NCBI RefSeq assembly: GCF_000600295.1
Contig: NZ_JEMG01000001.1
Location: forward strand, 1,617,165-1,681,164
Length of the DNA stretch: 64,000 bases
Reading direction: 5' to 3'
DNA from: Hylemonella gracilis str. Niagara R
Lineage (GTDB): Bacteria; Pseudomonadota; Gammaproteobacteria; Burkholderiales; Burkholderiaceae_C
Positions 26,917 through 35,250 of the stretch are shown here, piece after piece (the stretch's first letter is position 1; the number at the start of each line of letters is the position of its first letter). The position numbers and the translations under genes are program-made. The notes beneath the pieces were generated by a model, which saw only the letters and a program-made list of their open reading frames with translations, made no database searches and was not told the DNA's origin.

Positions 26917-27945
26917 TCAGTGCGCCAGCACCTCGGGGTTCACGATGTTGCTGGGCTGGCCTTGCATGAAGTGGAGCAGATTGTCGAAGGCTGTGCCGAA
27001 GTACAGCTCGTAGTTGTCGCGTTCGACATAACCGATGTGCGGGGTGCAGATGCAGTTGCCCAGGCTCAGCAGGGGATGGTCCACCGCGATGGGTTCGGAC
27101 TCGAACACGTCGATGGCCGCCATGCCGGGGCGGCCTTGGCGCAGCGCATGCAGCAGGGCGTCTGGTTCGAGCAGTTCAGCGCGCGAGGTGTTGACCAGCA
27201 GGGCTGTGGCTTGCATGCGCGCGAGGTCCTGTGCGGTCACGATGCCTCGCGTGGCGTCGTTCAGGCGCAAGTGGAGGCTGAGCACGTCGCTGCCCGCGAA
27301 AAAGTCCTCGCGGCTGGCAGCGGCTGCGAAACCGTCGTGCACGGCTTGCTGCCGTGATGCCTCGCTGCCCCAGATCCACACTCGCATGCCAAAAGCCCGG
27401 CCGTAAGCCGCCACCATCTGGCCGATCTTGCCGTAGCCCCAAATCCCCAGGGTCTTGCCGCGCAGGGACGTGCCCAGGCCGAAGGCGGGCGGCCAGCCAG
27501 CCTCGCTGTCGACGGGACCACCGCTCGCTTTGTCGAAGCCGGTTCTTTGCCAGATCCCCTGCTTGAGGTTTCCGATGTAGTGAGGCAGACGACGTGTCGC
27601 GGCCATCACCAGGGCCCAGGTGAGTTCCGCTGGAGCGATGGGGCTGCCGGCTCCTTCTGCCACGGCCACGCCGCGTTCCGTGCAGGCCGCCAGGTCGATG
27701 TGCGAGCCGATGCGGCCAGTCTGGCTGATGAATTTCAGCTGGGGAAGTTTGTTCAGCAGGGCGCGGGTGATGTGTGTGCGTTCGCGGATCAGCACCAGCG
27801 CTTCTGCGTCACGCAAACGGATGGCGAGTTGCCCCAGGCCCCTGACGGTGTTGGTGTAGACCTTGTAGTGCAGGCCGTCCAGCTTGCGAGCGCAATCAAG
27901 TTGACGGACAACATCCTGATAGTCGTCCAATATGGCGATGTTCAT
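26917..27945 (-). CDS. D-2-hydroxyacid dehydrogenase family protein
   Basis: 342 residues. The catalytic domain has an N-terminal flavodoxin-like part; the NAD-binding Rossmann segment is GIWGYGKIGQMVAAYGRAFG (a GxGxxG variant, about 170-190). The active-site set is Arg in NTSRAELLEPDAL, Glu in FESEP and His in TPHIGY. It interconverts 2-hydroxy and 2-keto acids with NAD(P)H; the true substrate is unknown, and 3-phosphoglycerate is unlikely as there is no regulatory ACT domain. The ATG lies inside a small hairpin (27944-27961). Confidence 0.88.
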   Translation of the reverse strand: MNIAILDDYQDVVRQLDCARKLDGLHYKVYTNTVRGLGQLAIRLRDAEALVLIRERTHITRALLNKLPQLKFISQTGRIGSHIDLAACTERGVAVAEGAGSPIAPAELTWALVMAATRRLPHYIGNLKQGIWQRTGFDKASGGPVDSEAGWPPAFGLGTSLRGKTLGIWGYGKIGQMVAAYGRAFGMRVWIWGSEASRQQAVHDGFAAAASREDFFAGSDVLSLHLRLNDATRGIVTAQDLARMQATALLVNTSRAELLEPDALLHALRQGRPGMAAIDVFESEPIAVDHPLLSLGNCICTPHIGYVERDNYELYFGTAFDNLLHFMQGQPSNIVNPEVLAH

Positions 27946-27961
27946 GCACCTTATTGTGCAT
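27944..27961 (-). repeat. Inverted repeat over the start codon of the D-2-hydroxyacid dehydrogenase
   Basis: Arms ATGCAC/GTGCAT (27944-27949 and 27956-27961) enclose a 6-base loop. In mRNA sense the ATG is in the 3' arm and the AAGG ribosome site spans loop and arm, so the hairpin could gate translation or be a protein site in DNA. A 6-bp stem is short. Confidence 0.4.
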
Positions 27962-28072
27962 GGGCTGCTTGGGGTCTACCGTCGTTCGCGTGACTGTGAA
28001 GGCTCAAGGGCAGAACCGTATCCGTATGCCTTGTTCGGTGGCGGCAACGAAGCGCGTCGCCCTGGTTTGGTG

Positions 28073-28300
28073 TCAGCGATAGGCGCCAGCAGTCATGCGC
28101 TCCAGCTCGGCACAGACCTCGGCCATGCGGCCGGAAATGACCATGCGCTGCGCGGTGCAAGAGGGGTCGTGGGCCGGCAGGTTGGACCGGGCGCGCACCA
28201 CGCGCACGGCCGGACGTGCAGGCGTATTCAGCGGCGATCGCAAGGTCGGTGCGCTCGCGAGGGAGAAGAACCGGGGAGAGGGCAGGGTCATCGCGGACAT
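28073..28300 (-). CDS. Small protein encoded directly behind lexA
   Basis: 75 residues, function unknown. It starts 10 bases after the lexA stop on the same strand, with GAGGAAA at good spacing before its ATG, so it is very probably cotranscribed and induced with lexA. The N-terminal two-thirds are Pro/Ala/Arg/Ser-rich and look disordered; the last 24 residues (from QRMVISGRMAEVCAELERM) look like a conserved amphipathic helix. There is no signal peptide or membrane segment. I do not recognise the family; small proteins behind lexA are often SOS cell-division inhibitors, but no SulA-like feature can be shown here. Confidence 0.65.
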   Translation of the reverse strand: MSAMTLPSPRFFSLASAPTLRSPLNTPARPAVRVVRARSNLPAHDPSCTAQRMVISGRMAEVCAELERMTAGAYR

Positions 28301-28310
28301 GGTGCTTTCC

Positions 28311-29003
28311 TCACATCAGCATGGTGTTGCGGATCAGGCCCACGGCCAGACCCTCGATTTCAAAAGCGTCACCTGGCTCGACCACGATGGGTTGGTAATC
28401 CGGGTTCTCGGGCAGCAGTTCCACCACGTCCTTGTTGCGACGGTAGCGCTTGACCGTCACTTCCTCGCCCAGTCGGGCCACCACGATCTGGCCGTTCTTG
28501 GCTTCCTTGGCAGTCTGCACGGCCAGCAGATCGCCGTCCATGATGCCTGCGTCGCGCATGGACATGCCGCGTACCTTGAGCAGGTAATCCGGCTTGCGTT
28601 GGAACAGGGAGCTTTCAACGTAGTAGGTCTGATCCACATGTTCTTGCGCCAGGATGGGCGAACCGGCGGCCACGCGGCCCACCAGGGGCAGAGCCAGTTG
28701 CGCCGCGCCCGCCGCCACTTTTTCACCGATACTGGACAAGGACGAAGAGAGGGTGGCACGCAGCGCCTTGCTCTTGAGCCGGATGCCGCGCGAGGTGCCG
28801 CTGACCAGTTCGATCACGCCCTTGCGTGCCAGGGCTTGCAGGTGCTCTTCTGCCGCGTTGGCGGACTTGAAACCGAGCTCATTGGCGATTTCGGCGCGCG
28901 TCGGCGGCGCGCCCGTGTTGGCGATGGCGCTTTGGATCAGGTCCAGAATCTGTTGCTGGCGGGCCGTGAGCTTGGCGGGAGGGGCATCGTTCGGCAAGTC
29001 CAT
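28311..29003 (-). CDS. lexA: LexA repressor, SOS response regulator
   Basis: 230-residue LexA. The N-terminal winged helix is residues 11-75 ([13 protein letters not shown]). The self-cleavage bond is Ala113-Gly114 in VAAGSPIL; the catalytic dyad is Ser148 (GMSMRDAG) and Lys185 (EVTVKRY). RecA-stimulated autocleavage derepresses SOS genes. CAGGAG precedes the ATG. Two LexA boxes at 29030-29064 sit in its promoter region, so it is autoregulated. The 75-residue gene behind it likely shares the message. Confidence 0.97.
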   Translation of the reverse strand: MDLPNDAPPAKLTARQQQILDLIQSAIANTGAPPTRAEIANELGFKSANAAEEHLQALARKGVIELVSGTSRGIRLKSKALRATLSSSLSSIGEKVAAGAAQLALPLVGRVAAGSPILAQEHVDQTYYVESSLFQRKPDYLLKVRGMSMRDAGIMDGDLLAVQTAKEAKNGQIVVARLGEEVTVKRYRRNKDVVELLPENPDYQPIVVEPGDAFEIEGLAVGLIRNTMLM

Positions 29004-29029
29004 GGTGTGGCTCCTGTAGTGCTAACCAA

Positions 29030-29045
29030 CTGTCTTCATATCCAG
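29030..29045. promoter_or_regulatory. LexA (SOS) box 2, one mismatch
   Basis: CTGT-N8-CCAG against the consensus CTGT-N8-ACAG, with an AT-rich core. It lies 27 bases upstream of the lexA start and 19 bases (start to start) from the perfect box, which is helical-phase spacing. Confidence 0.65.
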
Positions 29046-29048
29046 TAA

Positions 29049-29064
29049 CTGTATTTTTCAACAG
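29049..29064. promoter_or_regulatory. LexA (SOS) box 1, perfect consensus
   Basis: CTGT-ATTTTTCA-ACAG matches CTGT-N8-ACAG exactly and extends to AACTGT...ACAGTT. It lies between lexA and the divergent asparaginase gene, ending only 11 bases before the latter's ATG. Confidence 0.88.
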
Positions 29065-29075
29065 TTTTCAAGAGA

Positions 29076-30173
29076 ATGCAAGTAAAAACTTCCGACAAGG
29101 CGCAAAAAATCGTGGTTCTTGGCACCGGAGGCACGATTGCCGGGCTTTCCACGCCGGAAAAGGGCGCCGGGGCTTATGTGGCGGGGCAGAAGCCCGTCGA
29201 GGAACTGCTGGCGGGCCTGGCCATCCCGGCCGCGTTGACCGGGCTCGCAATCCAGAGCGAGCAGGTGGCCCAGATCGACAGCAAAGACATGGACCTGCCG
29301 GTCTGGCAGGCGCTGCTGCGGCGTTGCCAGCATGGGCTGGCGCAGGCCGAGGTGCGCGGTGTGCTGATCACCCACGGCACGGACACGCTGGAAGAAACCG
29401 CCTGGCTCCTGGAGTTACTGTTGGGACCCCTGCTGCGCGGACTGGGCAAGCCCTTGGTGCTGACTTGCGCGATGCGGCCCGCCGATGCACCGGACGCCGA
29501 TGGCCCGGGCAATCTGCGCGACGCTTTGCGCGTGATGGTCGATCCGCAGGCGCAGGGCGTGCTGGTTGTGTGCGCAGGCCGTGTCATGCGCGCGCGCGCG
29601 GTGCAGAAGGTGCACGCGACCCGGCTCGATGCATTTCGCTCTATCGGGCAGCCCGATGCGGGGTGCTTGGTGAACGACCCGGCAGGGACTGCGGGGCGCG
29701 GCGTGTCTTGGTCCCCGCAGCAGGAGCCGCAGGGCATGCAACAAGGGCTGGGCACGCGGGATGCACGGGGCGTGGCTGTGACTGGGCAGGCGTGCGCCCC
29801 CCTGCTGGCGGCCGCGCTGGATGCCGCAGTCTGGCCACGCGTTGAACTGCTGTACAGCCATGCGGCCGCGAGTGCAGCCCTGGTGCAAGCCGTGTGTGAC
29901 GCCGATCTGGCGCGGCGGCTGGGTAGTCCGCCCCTGCGCGGCCTGGTGGTCGCGGCCACGGGCAATGGCACGGTTCATCATGAACTGGAAGCTGCCTTGC
30001 GTCACGCGCAGTCATGCGGCGTGCGGGTGCTGCTCGCCACCCGCTGCGCCGAGGGCGGGCTGCGGGCCCGCGTCCGCTCGACTGCGGGGCAGGACGAGGG
30101 GTTCTCGACCACGGACCTGAGCCCGCTGAAGGCGCGCCTGGCCCTGATGCTGGAATTGCTCGATGGGCGCTGA
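29076..30173 (+). CDS. L-asparaginase/glutaminase family amidohydrolase
   Basis: 365 residues. The first catalytic threonine motif GTGGTIAG is at residues 16-23 (Thr20), the second HGTDTLEETA at 100-109 (Thr102-Asp103), and AMRPADAPDADGP follows. These support the bacterial asparaginase fold, hydrolysing asparagine to aspartate and ammonia. No signal peptide is present, so it should be cytoplasmic (type I location). The ribosome site before the ATG is poor, and the ATG is 11 bases from the SOS box. The stop overlaps the next gene by 11 bases. Confidence 0.88.
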   Translation: MQVKTSDKAQKIVVLGTGGTIAGLSTPEKGAGAYVAGQKPVEELLAGLAIPAALTGLAIQSEQVAQIDSKDMDLPVWQALLRRCQHGLAQAEVRGVLITHGTDTLEETAWLLELLLGPLLRGLGKPLVLTCAMRPADAPDADGPGNLRDALRVMVDPQAQGVLVVCAGRVMRARAVQKVHATRLDAFRSIGQPDAGCLVNDPAGTAGRGVSWSPQQEPQGMQQGLGTRDARGVAVTGQACAPLLAAALDAAVWPRVELLYSHAAASAALVQAVCDADLARRLGSPPLRGLVVAATGNGTVHHELEAALRHAQSCGVRVLLATRCAEGGLRARVRSTAGQDEGFSTTDLSPLKARLALMLELLDGR

Positions 30174-30594
30174 TTTTTCCTCCCGCCTGCTGTCCAGCAC
30201 CTGGGCCTATCCCGCGCTGGAGGTGCTGCACCTGGTCGGCGTTGCCTTGTTGCTGGGTAATCTGGTCCTGCTCGAAATGCGGGTGTTTGGCTGGGGCCGG
30301 GCTTTGCCCGCGCATGAACTTGCCCGACTTGCGTTGACGCTGGCCGCGGCGGGCTTCGGGCTGGCCGTGTTGTCGGGCGGGCTGATGTTCGCCGCCCAGC
30401 CCGCCGAGCTGATCGCCAACCGCGCATTCACCTTCAAGATGCTGCTGTTATTGGCGGCGGCGTGTAATGCGGCCTGGTTCCATGGTCGAGGTTCCCTGGA
30501 CAAGCTGGACGCGCTCGCGCGGGCGCAGATGGTCCTGTCCACCCTGATCTGGCTCGCCGTGCTGGCTTGCGGCCGTTGGATCGCCTACCTGTGA
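30163..30594 (+). CDS. Small inner-membrane protein, four predicted helices
   Basis: 143 residues with hydrophobic segments at about 18-40, 55-78, 88-105 and 122-140; a polytopic membrane protein, perhaps of the DUF6644 type (from memory, unverified). It overlaps the asparaginase by 11 bases and is followed after 50 bases by the HHGW protein. His22 and His105 in or near helices could bind a metal. I do not assign a function. Confidence 0.75.
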   Translation: MGADFSSRLLSSTWAYPALEVLHLVGVALLLGNLVLLEMRVFGWGRALPAHELARLALTLAAAGFGLAVLSGGLMFAAQPAELIANRAFTFKMLLLLAAACNAAWFHGRGSLDKLDALARAQMVLSTLIWLAVLACGRWIAYL

Positions 30595-30644
30595 GCCACC
30601 CTGCTTTTGTGCCTGATTGATCATCTGCTTTGAGGAGATGCCCC

Positions 30645-31109
30645 ATGCAACGTCGTCACTTCGTTCTGGCCGCGCTGTCCCTGCCCGGTGTCGTGCAAGC
30701 CCACCACGGGTGGAGCAGTTTTGACCAGCAGCGCCCGCTCTGGCTGCAAGGCCGCGTGGTCAGCGTGCGCTGGCAAAACCCCCACGCGGAATTCGTGCTC
30801 GAGCGGCCCGCCTCGCCCAGCCTGCCCGCCGACCTGAAGCAGCGCCGCCTGCCGCCTCAGAGCGCGCCCGTGGATGGTGTCGCGCTGCTGGCGCAGGCGC
30901 AGTTACCCCGTCGCCAGGACCGCCGCTGGGAGGTCGAGTTGGCCCCGTTGTCGCGCATGAACGCTTGGGGCGTCACGCCGCTCAAGGTGGGCGATGCGGT
31001 CGGTGTGCTGGGCTTCAGCTTCATCGACGAAAAGGGCGACGCTCTCTTGCGGGCCGAATACCTGTTCGTGGGCGAGCAGGTGTACGGCTTGCGCTCGAGT
31101 CCGGCCTGA
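30645..31109 (+). CDS. Secreted HHGW-motif protein, DUF6152-like
   Basis: 154 residues with a short signal peptide (MQRRHFVLAALSLPGVVQA, cleaved near residue 19), then HHGWSSFDQ at the mature N-terminus and QGRVVSVRWQNPHAEF. This pattern resembles the DUF6152 family of periplasmic proteins (family name from memory). The exposed His-His at the processed N-terminus and the later PHAE suggest metal binding, possibly copper, which is inference. GAGGAG precedes the ATG. It probably works with the membrane protein encoded just upstream. Confidence 0.78.
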   Translation: MQRRHFVLAALSLPGVVQAHHGWSSFDQQRPLWLQGRVVSVRWQNPHAEFVLERPASPSLPADLKQRRLPPQSAPVDGVALLAQAQLPRRQDRRWEVELAPLSRMNAWGVTPLKVGDAVGVLGFSFIDEKGDALLRAEYLFVGEQVYGLRSSPA

Positions 31110-31165
31110 AGTCGTCACAGACCCTCACAGCCTGCCTGAGATCCTCCGCGCCAGGCTGGTCTGCG

Positions 31166-32533
31166 TCATGCAGGACGGGCCTGAGCCGCATCCTGGCCCG
31201 GCGCCCCGGCATAGGCAGCGGAAAGCTCGCGGTAATAACGCGAGTTGAACGCCACGAGGGTGATCACCAGGCCGAGGAAACCGGCCACGGTGAACACCAG
31301 GGCGATGCCCCGTGCCTGTCCGCTGCCAAACCAGCTGCCGATGGCCTGGGCTCCAGCGCCATCGGTCATGAAGGGGATCACCACGAACTGCGTCAACGGT
31401 CCGACCAGGAAGGCCGTGAGGGGAGATGCAGCCTGTTCGATGGACTGGGCAAAGCCGAAAACGCGGCCTTGCCGTTCCAGGGGGACCACCTTTTGCAGTG
31501 TCGTCTGCTCGGCGGCTTCGGCATAAGGCGCGAGCAGCATCCACATGAAACACCCGGCCACCAGCAGCCAGTACGAGGACTGGAGGGTGAAGACGCAACA
31601 CACCAGCCAAGTGACGACGTTCACCATCATCAACGTCTTGAGCGGGTTCTTGCCCAGTCCGGTCCGGGCGATGACGATGCCGGAGATGATGAAGGCAGTG
31701 GACAGGACGCCGAAGGTCAAGCCCCAGGCCTCCACCGACACCAGGGACAGGCCATAGGCGTCGAGCAGCGCCATGAAGATGCCGCCCAGGAAATTGTTGA
31801 AGGTGGCGAACAGGATCAACGCGAACAGGCCCGGCACGGCCGCCACCACCGCGATGGTGCCTGCAAGGTCGATCTTGCTGACAGGCTTGTCTTGTGGCGG
31901 CGTTTGCGCGGTGGAGGGCGAGGGCGCATCCAGCGGCTGGGCCGGCGTTTCATCCACTTTCAGCATGCCGAGATGGACAAAGGCCAGCACCGTCAGCCCC
32001 AGCGCCAGCAGCAGGGTGCCGAACATGCCCGTGTGGGCGACCAGAAAGCCCGAAATCACCGAGGTGGTCAGAAATCCGATGCCCGTGACCATGCCCACCA
32101 GCCCGTTGGCCCGGTCGCGCCGGTCCTCGGGGATCAGCATCGTCACCAAGGTCGGCAAGGCAATCGAACGGATGTTGCCCGCGATCACACCCAGCATGAC
32201 CAGCAGCACGAAGGCCCAGAGCCACAACCCGTAAGGATCGGTGAAAACGCCTTGCGGCGCGGCCTGCAGCACGCCGAAGGACAACGCGTAAAAGACAAAG
32301 GACACCGCGCTCGATCCCAGCATGGCCCGCTTTTTGGCATGGTGGTCCACGAGAGATCCAAACCACAGGCCGAAGGCGGCGGTGAACACCAGGTAGATGC
32401 CGGCGATCATGCCGGTCGCGAACACCGAATGGGTTTCCAGGAAGACCCAGAAGGTGATCGCGAACCACACGGTGAAGTTGGTGATGTTGGCGACGAGGTT
32501 GTTGCCCAGGATGTGATGGAAGAGGATAGGCAT
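31166..32533 (-). CDS. Major facilitator superfamily transporter
   Basis: 455 residues with about twelve predicted helices in two halves and a Pro/Ala/Thr-rich cytoplasmic linker in the middle (about residues 200-235, PAQPLDAPSPSTAQTPPQDK). The N-terminus FHHILGNNLVANITNF belongs to a group of drug/metabolite efflux-type MFS proteins; the substrate is unknown. The loop DHHAKKRAM after helix 2 corresponds to the family motif A position. The ATG at 32533 begins the conserved N-terminus; the frame is open far upstream. Two tandem hairpins lie in the leader (32553-32595). It converges on the HHGW gene. Confidence 0.85.
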   Translation of the reverse strand: MPILFHHILGNNLVANITNFTVWFAITFWVFLETHSVFATGMIAGIYLVFTAAFGLWFGSLVDHHAKKRAMLGSSAVSFVFYALSFGVLQAAPQGVFTDPYGLWLWAFVLLVMLGVIAGNIRSIALPTLVTMLIPEDRRDRANGLVGMVTGIGFLTTSVISGFLVAHTGMFGTLLLALGLTVLAFVHLGMLKVDETPAQPLDAPSPSTAQTPPQDKPVSKIDLAGTIAVVAAVPGLFALILFATFNNFLGGIFMALLDAYGLSLVSVEAWGLTFGVLSTAFIISGIVIARTGLGKNPLKTLMMVNVVTWLVCCVFTLQSSYWLLVAGCFMWMLLAPYAEAAEQTTLQKVVPLERQGRVFGFAQSIEQAASPLTAFLVGPLTQFVVIPFMTDGAGAQAIGSWFGSGQARGIALVFTVAGFLGLVITLVAFNSRYYRELSAAYAGAPGQDAAQARPA

Positions 32534-32552
32534 TGCAGTGATCTGTTGACGG

Positions 32553-32595
32553 CCATGGCGGCGAAGCCATGGGGCACTGGCGGAACGCCAGTGCC
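32553..32595 (-). repeat. Two tandem perfect hairpins in the leader of the MFS gene
   Basis: Hairpin A: arms CCATGGC/GCCATGG with a 6-base loop (32553-32572). Hairpin B: arms GGCACTGGCG/CGCCAGTGCC with a 3-base loop (32573-32595). They abut without a gap and end 20 bases before the MFS start. They may be a REP-like palindromic unit or a control structure in the mRNA. Confidence 0.55.
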
Positions 32596-32798
32596 TGGAC
32601 GAATGGATCCACCGGATGCTATGGGCCAGCCGTCTGCCTTGACGACGAAGCAGGGCGGGGGATTTCGACAGCCTCCGTGTGTTCAAGCTCGGTTCAGCGG
32701 TAGCGTGCGACTCGGGCAGGACGAAAACTGACCCGTCAGCCTGGTGGTTCGTCGTCCACCGTCGCCTAGCGTCGTTGCGTCCTTGAATACAGCCCGGC

Positions 32799-32853
32799 TT
32801 GCAAAGCGCATTATGCTGTATAAAATGCCATATACTGATCAAATCATCAGTAT
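32799..32853 (+). promoter_or_regulatory. Promoter and palindrome upstream of the H-NS gene
   Basis: -35 TTGCAA (32799-32804), 16 bases, -10 TAAAAT (32821-32826). An inverted repeat ATACTGAT/ATCAGTAT with a 6-base spacer (32832-32853) covers the expected transcription start. The AT-rich, bent-looking sequence would suit H-NS autorepression. Confidence 0.55.
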
Positions 32854-32909
32854 CGATTTGAGCGAAGCAAGTTCGCACTCACCTTGCAACTTTACCGGAA
32901 GGAAAAACG

Positions 32910-33230
32910 ATGAGCATCGAGATCCACAACCTGAGCCTGGAGCAACTGGAAGCGCAGAAGGCCAGCTACGAGAAGCGCATTGCCGAACTCCGTCAGCAGG
33001 AGCGTGACGCCGCCCTGCGGACGGTGCGCGAACTGGTGGCCAAGCACAAATTCACGGCGAAAGAGATCAGTCAGCCGCCGGCTGGCGCCGCCCCTGCCAG
33101 CCCCGCTGATGCCGTCGACGCGAAGTACAGAAACCCTGAAACCGGCGAAACCTGGTCCGGGCGCGGTCGTGCGCCGGCTTGGCTGGAAGGGGCGAACAAG
33201 GACCAGTTTCTGCTGGTCGCGTCTTCCTGA
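32910..33230 (+). CDS. H-NS family histone-like nucleoid-structuring protein
   Basis: 106 residues. An N-terminal oligomerisation coiled coil (about 5-45, LEQLEAQKASYEKRIAELRQQ) is joined by an Ala/Pro-rich linker to a C-terminal DNA-binding domain with the family signature KYRNPETGETWSGRGRAPAW (about 73-92). H-NS proteins bind curved AT-rich DNA and silence genes. AAGGA precedes the ATG. The AT-rich upstream region is a natural target for self-repression. Confidence 0.93.
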   Translation: MSIEIHNLSLEQLEAQKASYEKRIAELRQQERDAALRTVRELVAKHKFTAKEISQPPAGAAPASPADAVDAKYRNPETGETWSGRGRAPAWLEGANKDQFLLVASS

Positions 33231-33337
33231 TTTGCCGTTGGGCTTCCATGACCTAGGCGCAGGGGGCAGGTGCCGGAAGTCGTCTGCCCATAACGGGTGC
33301 CGGGTCAGCGAACCGGATCCAGGCGCGTGAGACAAAG

Positions 33338-33379
33338 GGAAAAAGACAAAAGGCCTGCATGGTGAACCATGCAGGCCTT
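33338..33379 (-). terminator. Intrinsic terminator of adk
   Basis: A nearly loopless perfect 14-bp inverted repeat (33350-33363 with 33366-33379) is followed on the minus strand by TTTTGTCTTTTT. It may also stop the convergent H-NS transcript. Confidence 0.85.
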
Positions 33380-33402
33380 GCATATTGGTGGGTGACGCGG
33401 TG

Positions 33403-34197
<795 letters not shown>

Positions 34198-34977
34198 TCA
34201 ACGTGCGAACAGCTGGCGCACCCGCTCCAGATCCTCGGGGGTGTCAACGCCGGGTCCGGGCGCATCCTGCGTGATGTGCACGGCGATGCGATGGCCATGC
34301 CAGAGCGCGCGCAACTGCTCCAGCGCCTCGCTGTTTTCGATGGGGGCAGGCGCCAGCTTCGGGAACTGACGCAGGAAACCCACTCGGTAGCCGTAGATGC
34401 CGATGTGGCGCAGCGGCATGGCGAGCGTTCCATCCGTCGGCGGAAGCGCCTTCAGACCTTGCGCGTATCCGTCACGCCACCAGGCGATGGGCGCGCGGCT
34501 GAAGTAAAGCGCCAAGTTCTTGGCGTCGAGCACGACCTTGACCACGTTGGGATTGCCGAATTCGGCCACGTCGTGGATCGGATGGGCCGCCGTGCTCATG
34601 CTCGCCTCCGGCCGCTGGACCAGCAGGTCCGCCACGGCCCGCACCAGGGCCGGGTCGATCAGGGGTTCATCACCTTGCACATTGACCACGGTGGCTTCGT
34701 CAGGCAAGCCCAGCAGTTCGCAGGCCTCGGCCAGTCGGTCGCTACCGCTGGGATGATCAGCACGTGTGAGGATGGCTTGCACGCCGTGCCGCTCGCAGGC
34801 TTGCTGGATGCTGGCGTGGTCCGTGGCCACGACGACGTGCACATGGCCGGGCAGGCCGCCGCGCACGCGCTGTGCGACGCGCACGATCATGGGCAGACCG
34901 GCGATGTCGGCCAGGGGTTTGTTGGGCAGGCGGGAGGAGGCGAGCCGGGCCGGAATCAGGACGGTGGTGTCGGACAT
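34198..34977 (-). CDS. kdsB: 3-deoxy-manno-octulosonate cytidylyltransferase
   Basis: 259 residues. It activates KDO with CTP to CMP-KDO for lipopolysaccharide inner core synthesis. The nucleotide-binding start [15 protein letters not shown] and [10 protein letters not shown] are typical. The ATG at 34977 fits the family N-terminus; the frame is open 20 codons upstream. It follows the Trm112-like gene by 56 bases, and adk follows after 138 bases. Confidence 0.96.
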   Translation of the reverse strand: MSDTTVLIPARLASSRLPNKPLADIAGLPMIVRVAQRVRGGLPGHVHVVVATDHASIQQACERHGVQAILTRADHPSGSDRLAEACELLGLPDEATVVNVQGDEPLIDPALVRAVADLLVQRPEASMSTAAHPIHDVAEFGNPNVVKVVLDAKNLALYFSRAPIAWWRDGYAQGLKALPPTDGTLAMPLRHIGIYGYRVGFLRQFPKLAPAPIENSEALEQLRALWHGHRIAVHITQDAPGPGVDTPEDLERVRQLFAR

Positions 34978-35033
34978 CGGAGGGCAGCGTGTAGCGGGTG
35001 GCGCGAGTGGGGCGTCGCGCCACCCGGGAGTTT

Positions 35034-35222
35034 TCATCGTTCCAGTTCTTCGTCGGACAGGGTGCGCGCCTCGTTTTCCAGCAGCACGGGAATGCCGTCT
35101 CGGATCGGGTAGGCCAGACGCGCGCTGCGCGAGCGCAGTTCCTGCCTGACGCGGTCATATTCCAGCGGCCCCTTGGTCACGGGGCAGACCAGCAGTTCCA
35201 TCAATCGGGTGTCCAGGCTCAT
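35034..35222 (-). CDS. Trm112-like small zinc-ribbon-type protein (UPF0434/YcaR)
   Basis: 62 residues: [17 protein letters not shown] then [16 protein letters not shown], matching the Trm112/YcaR family, commonly encoded between lpxK and kdsB. Only one cysteine (CPVT) is kept, so it probably does not hold zinc through four cysteines. The ATG at 35222 gives the family length; it starts 28 bases after lpxK. Confidence 0.9.
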   Translation of the reverse strand: MSLDTRLMELLVCPVTKGPLEYDRVRQELRSRSARLAYPIRDGIPVLLENEARTLSDEELER

Positions 35223-35250
35223 GGTGTGGGTGCGCGTCCAGGGCGCGGTT

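Larger units (their letters stand above)
32534..32909. other. Intergenic region between divergent MFS and H-NS genes
   Basis: 376 bases without a gene. It holds the tandem hairpins next to the MFS start and, at 32799-32853, the AT-rich promoter and inverted repeat of the H-NS gene. The middle (32600-32790) shows no convincing gene or structure. Confidence 0.7.
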
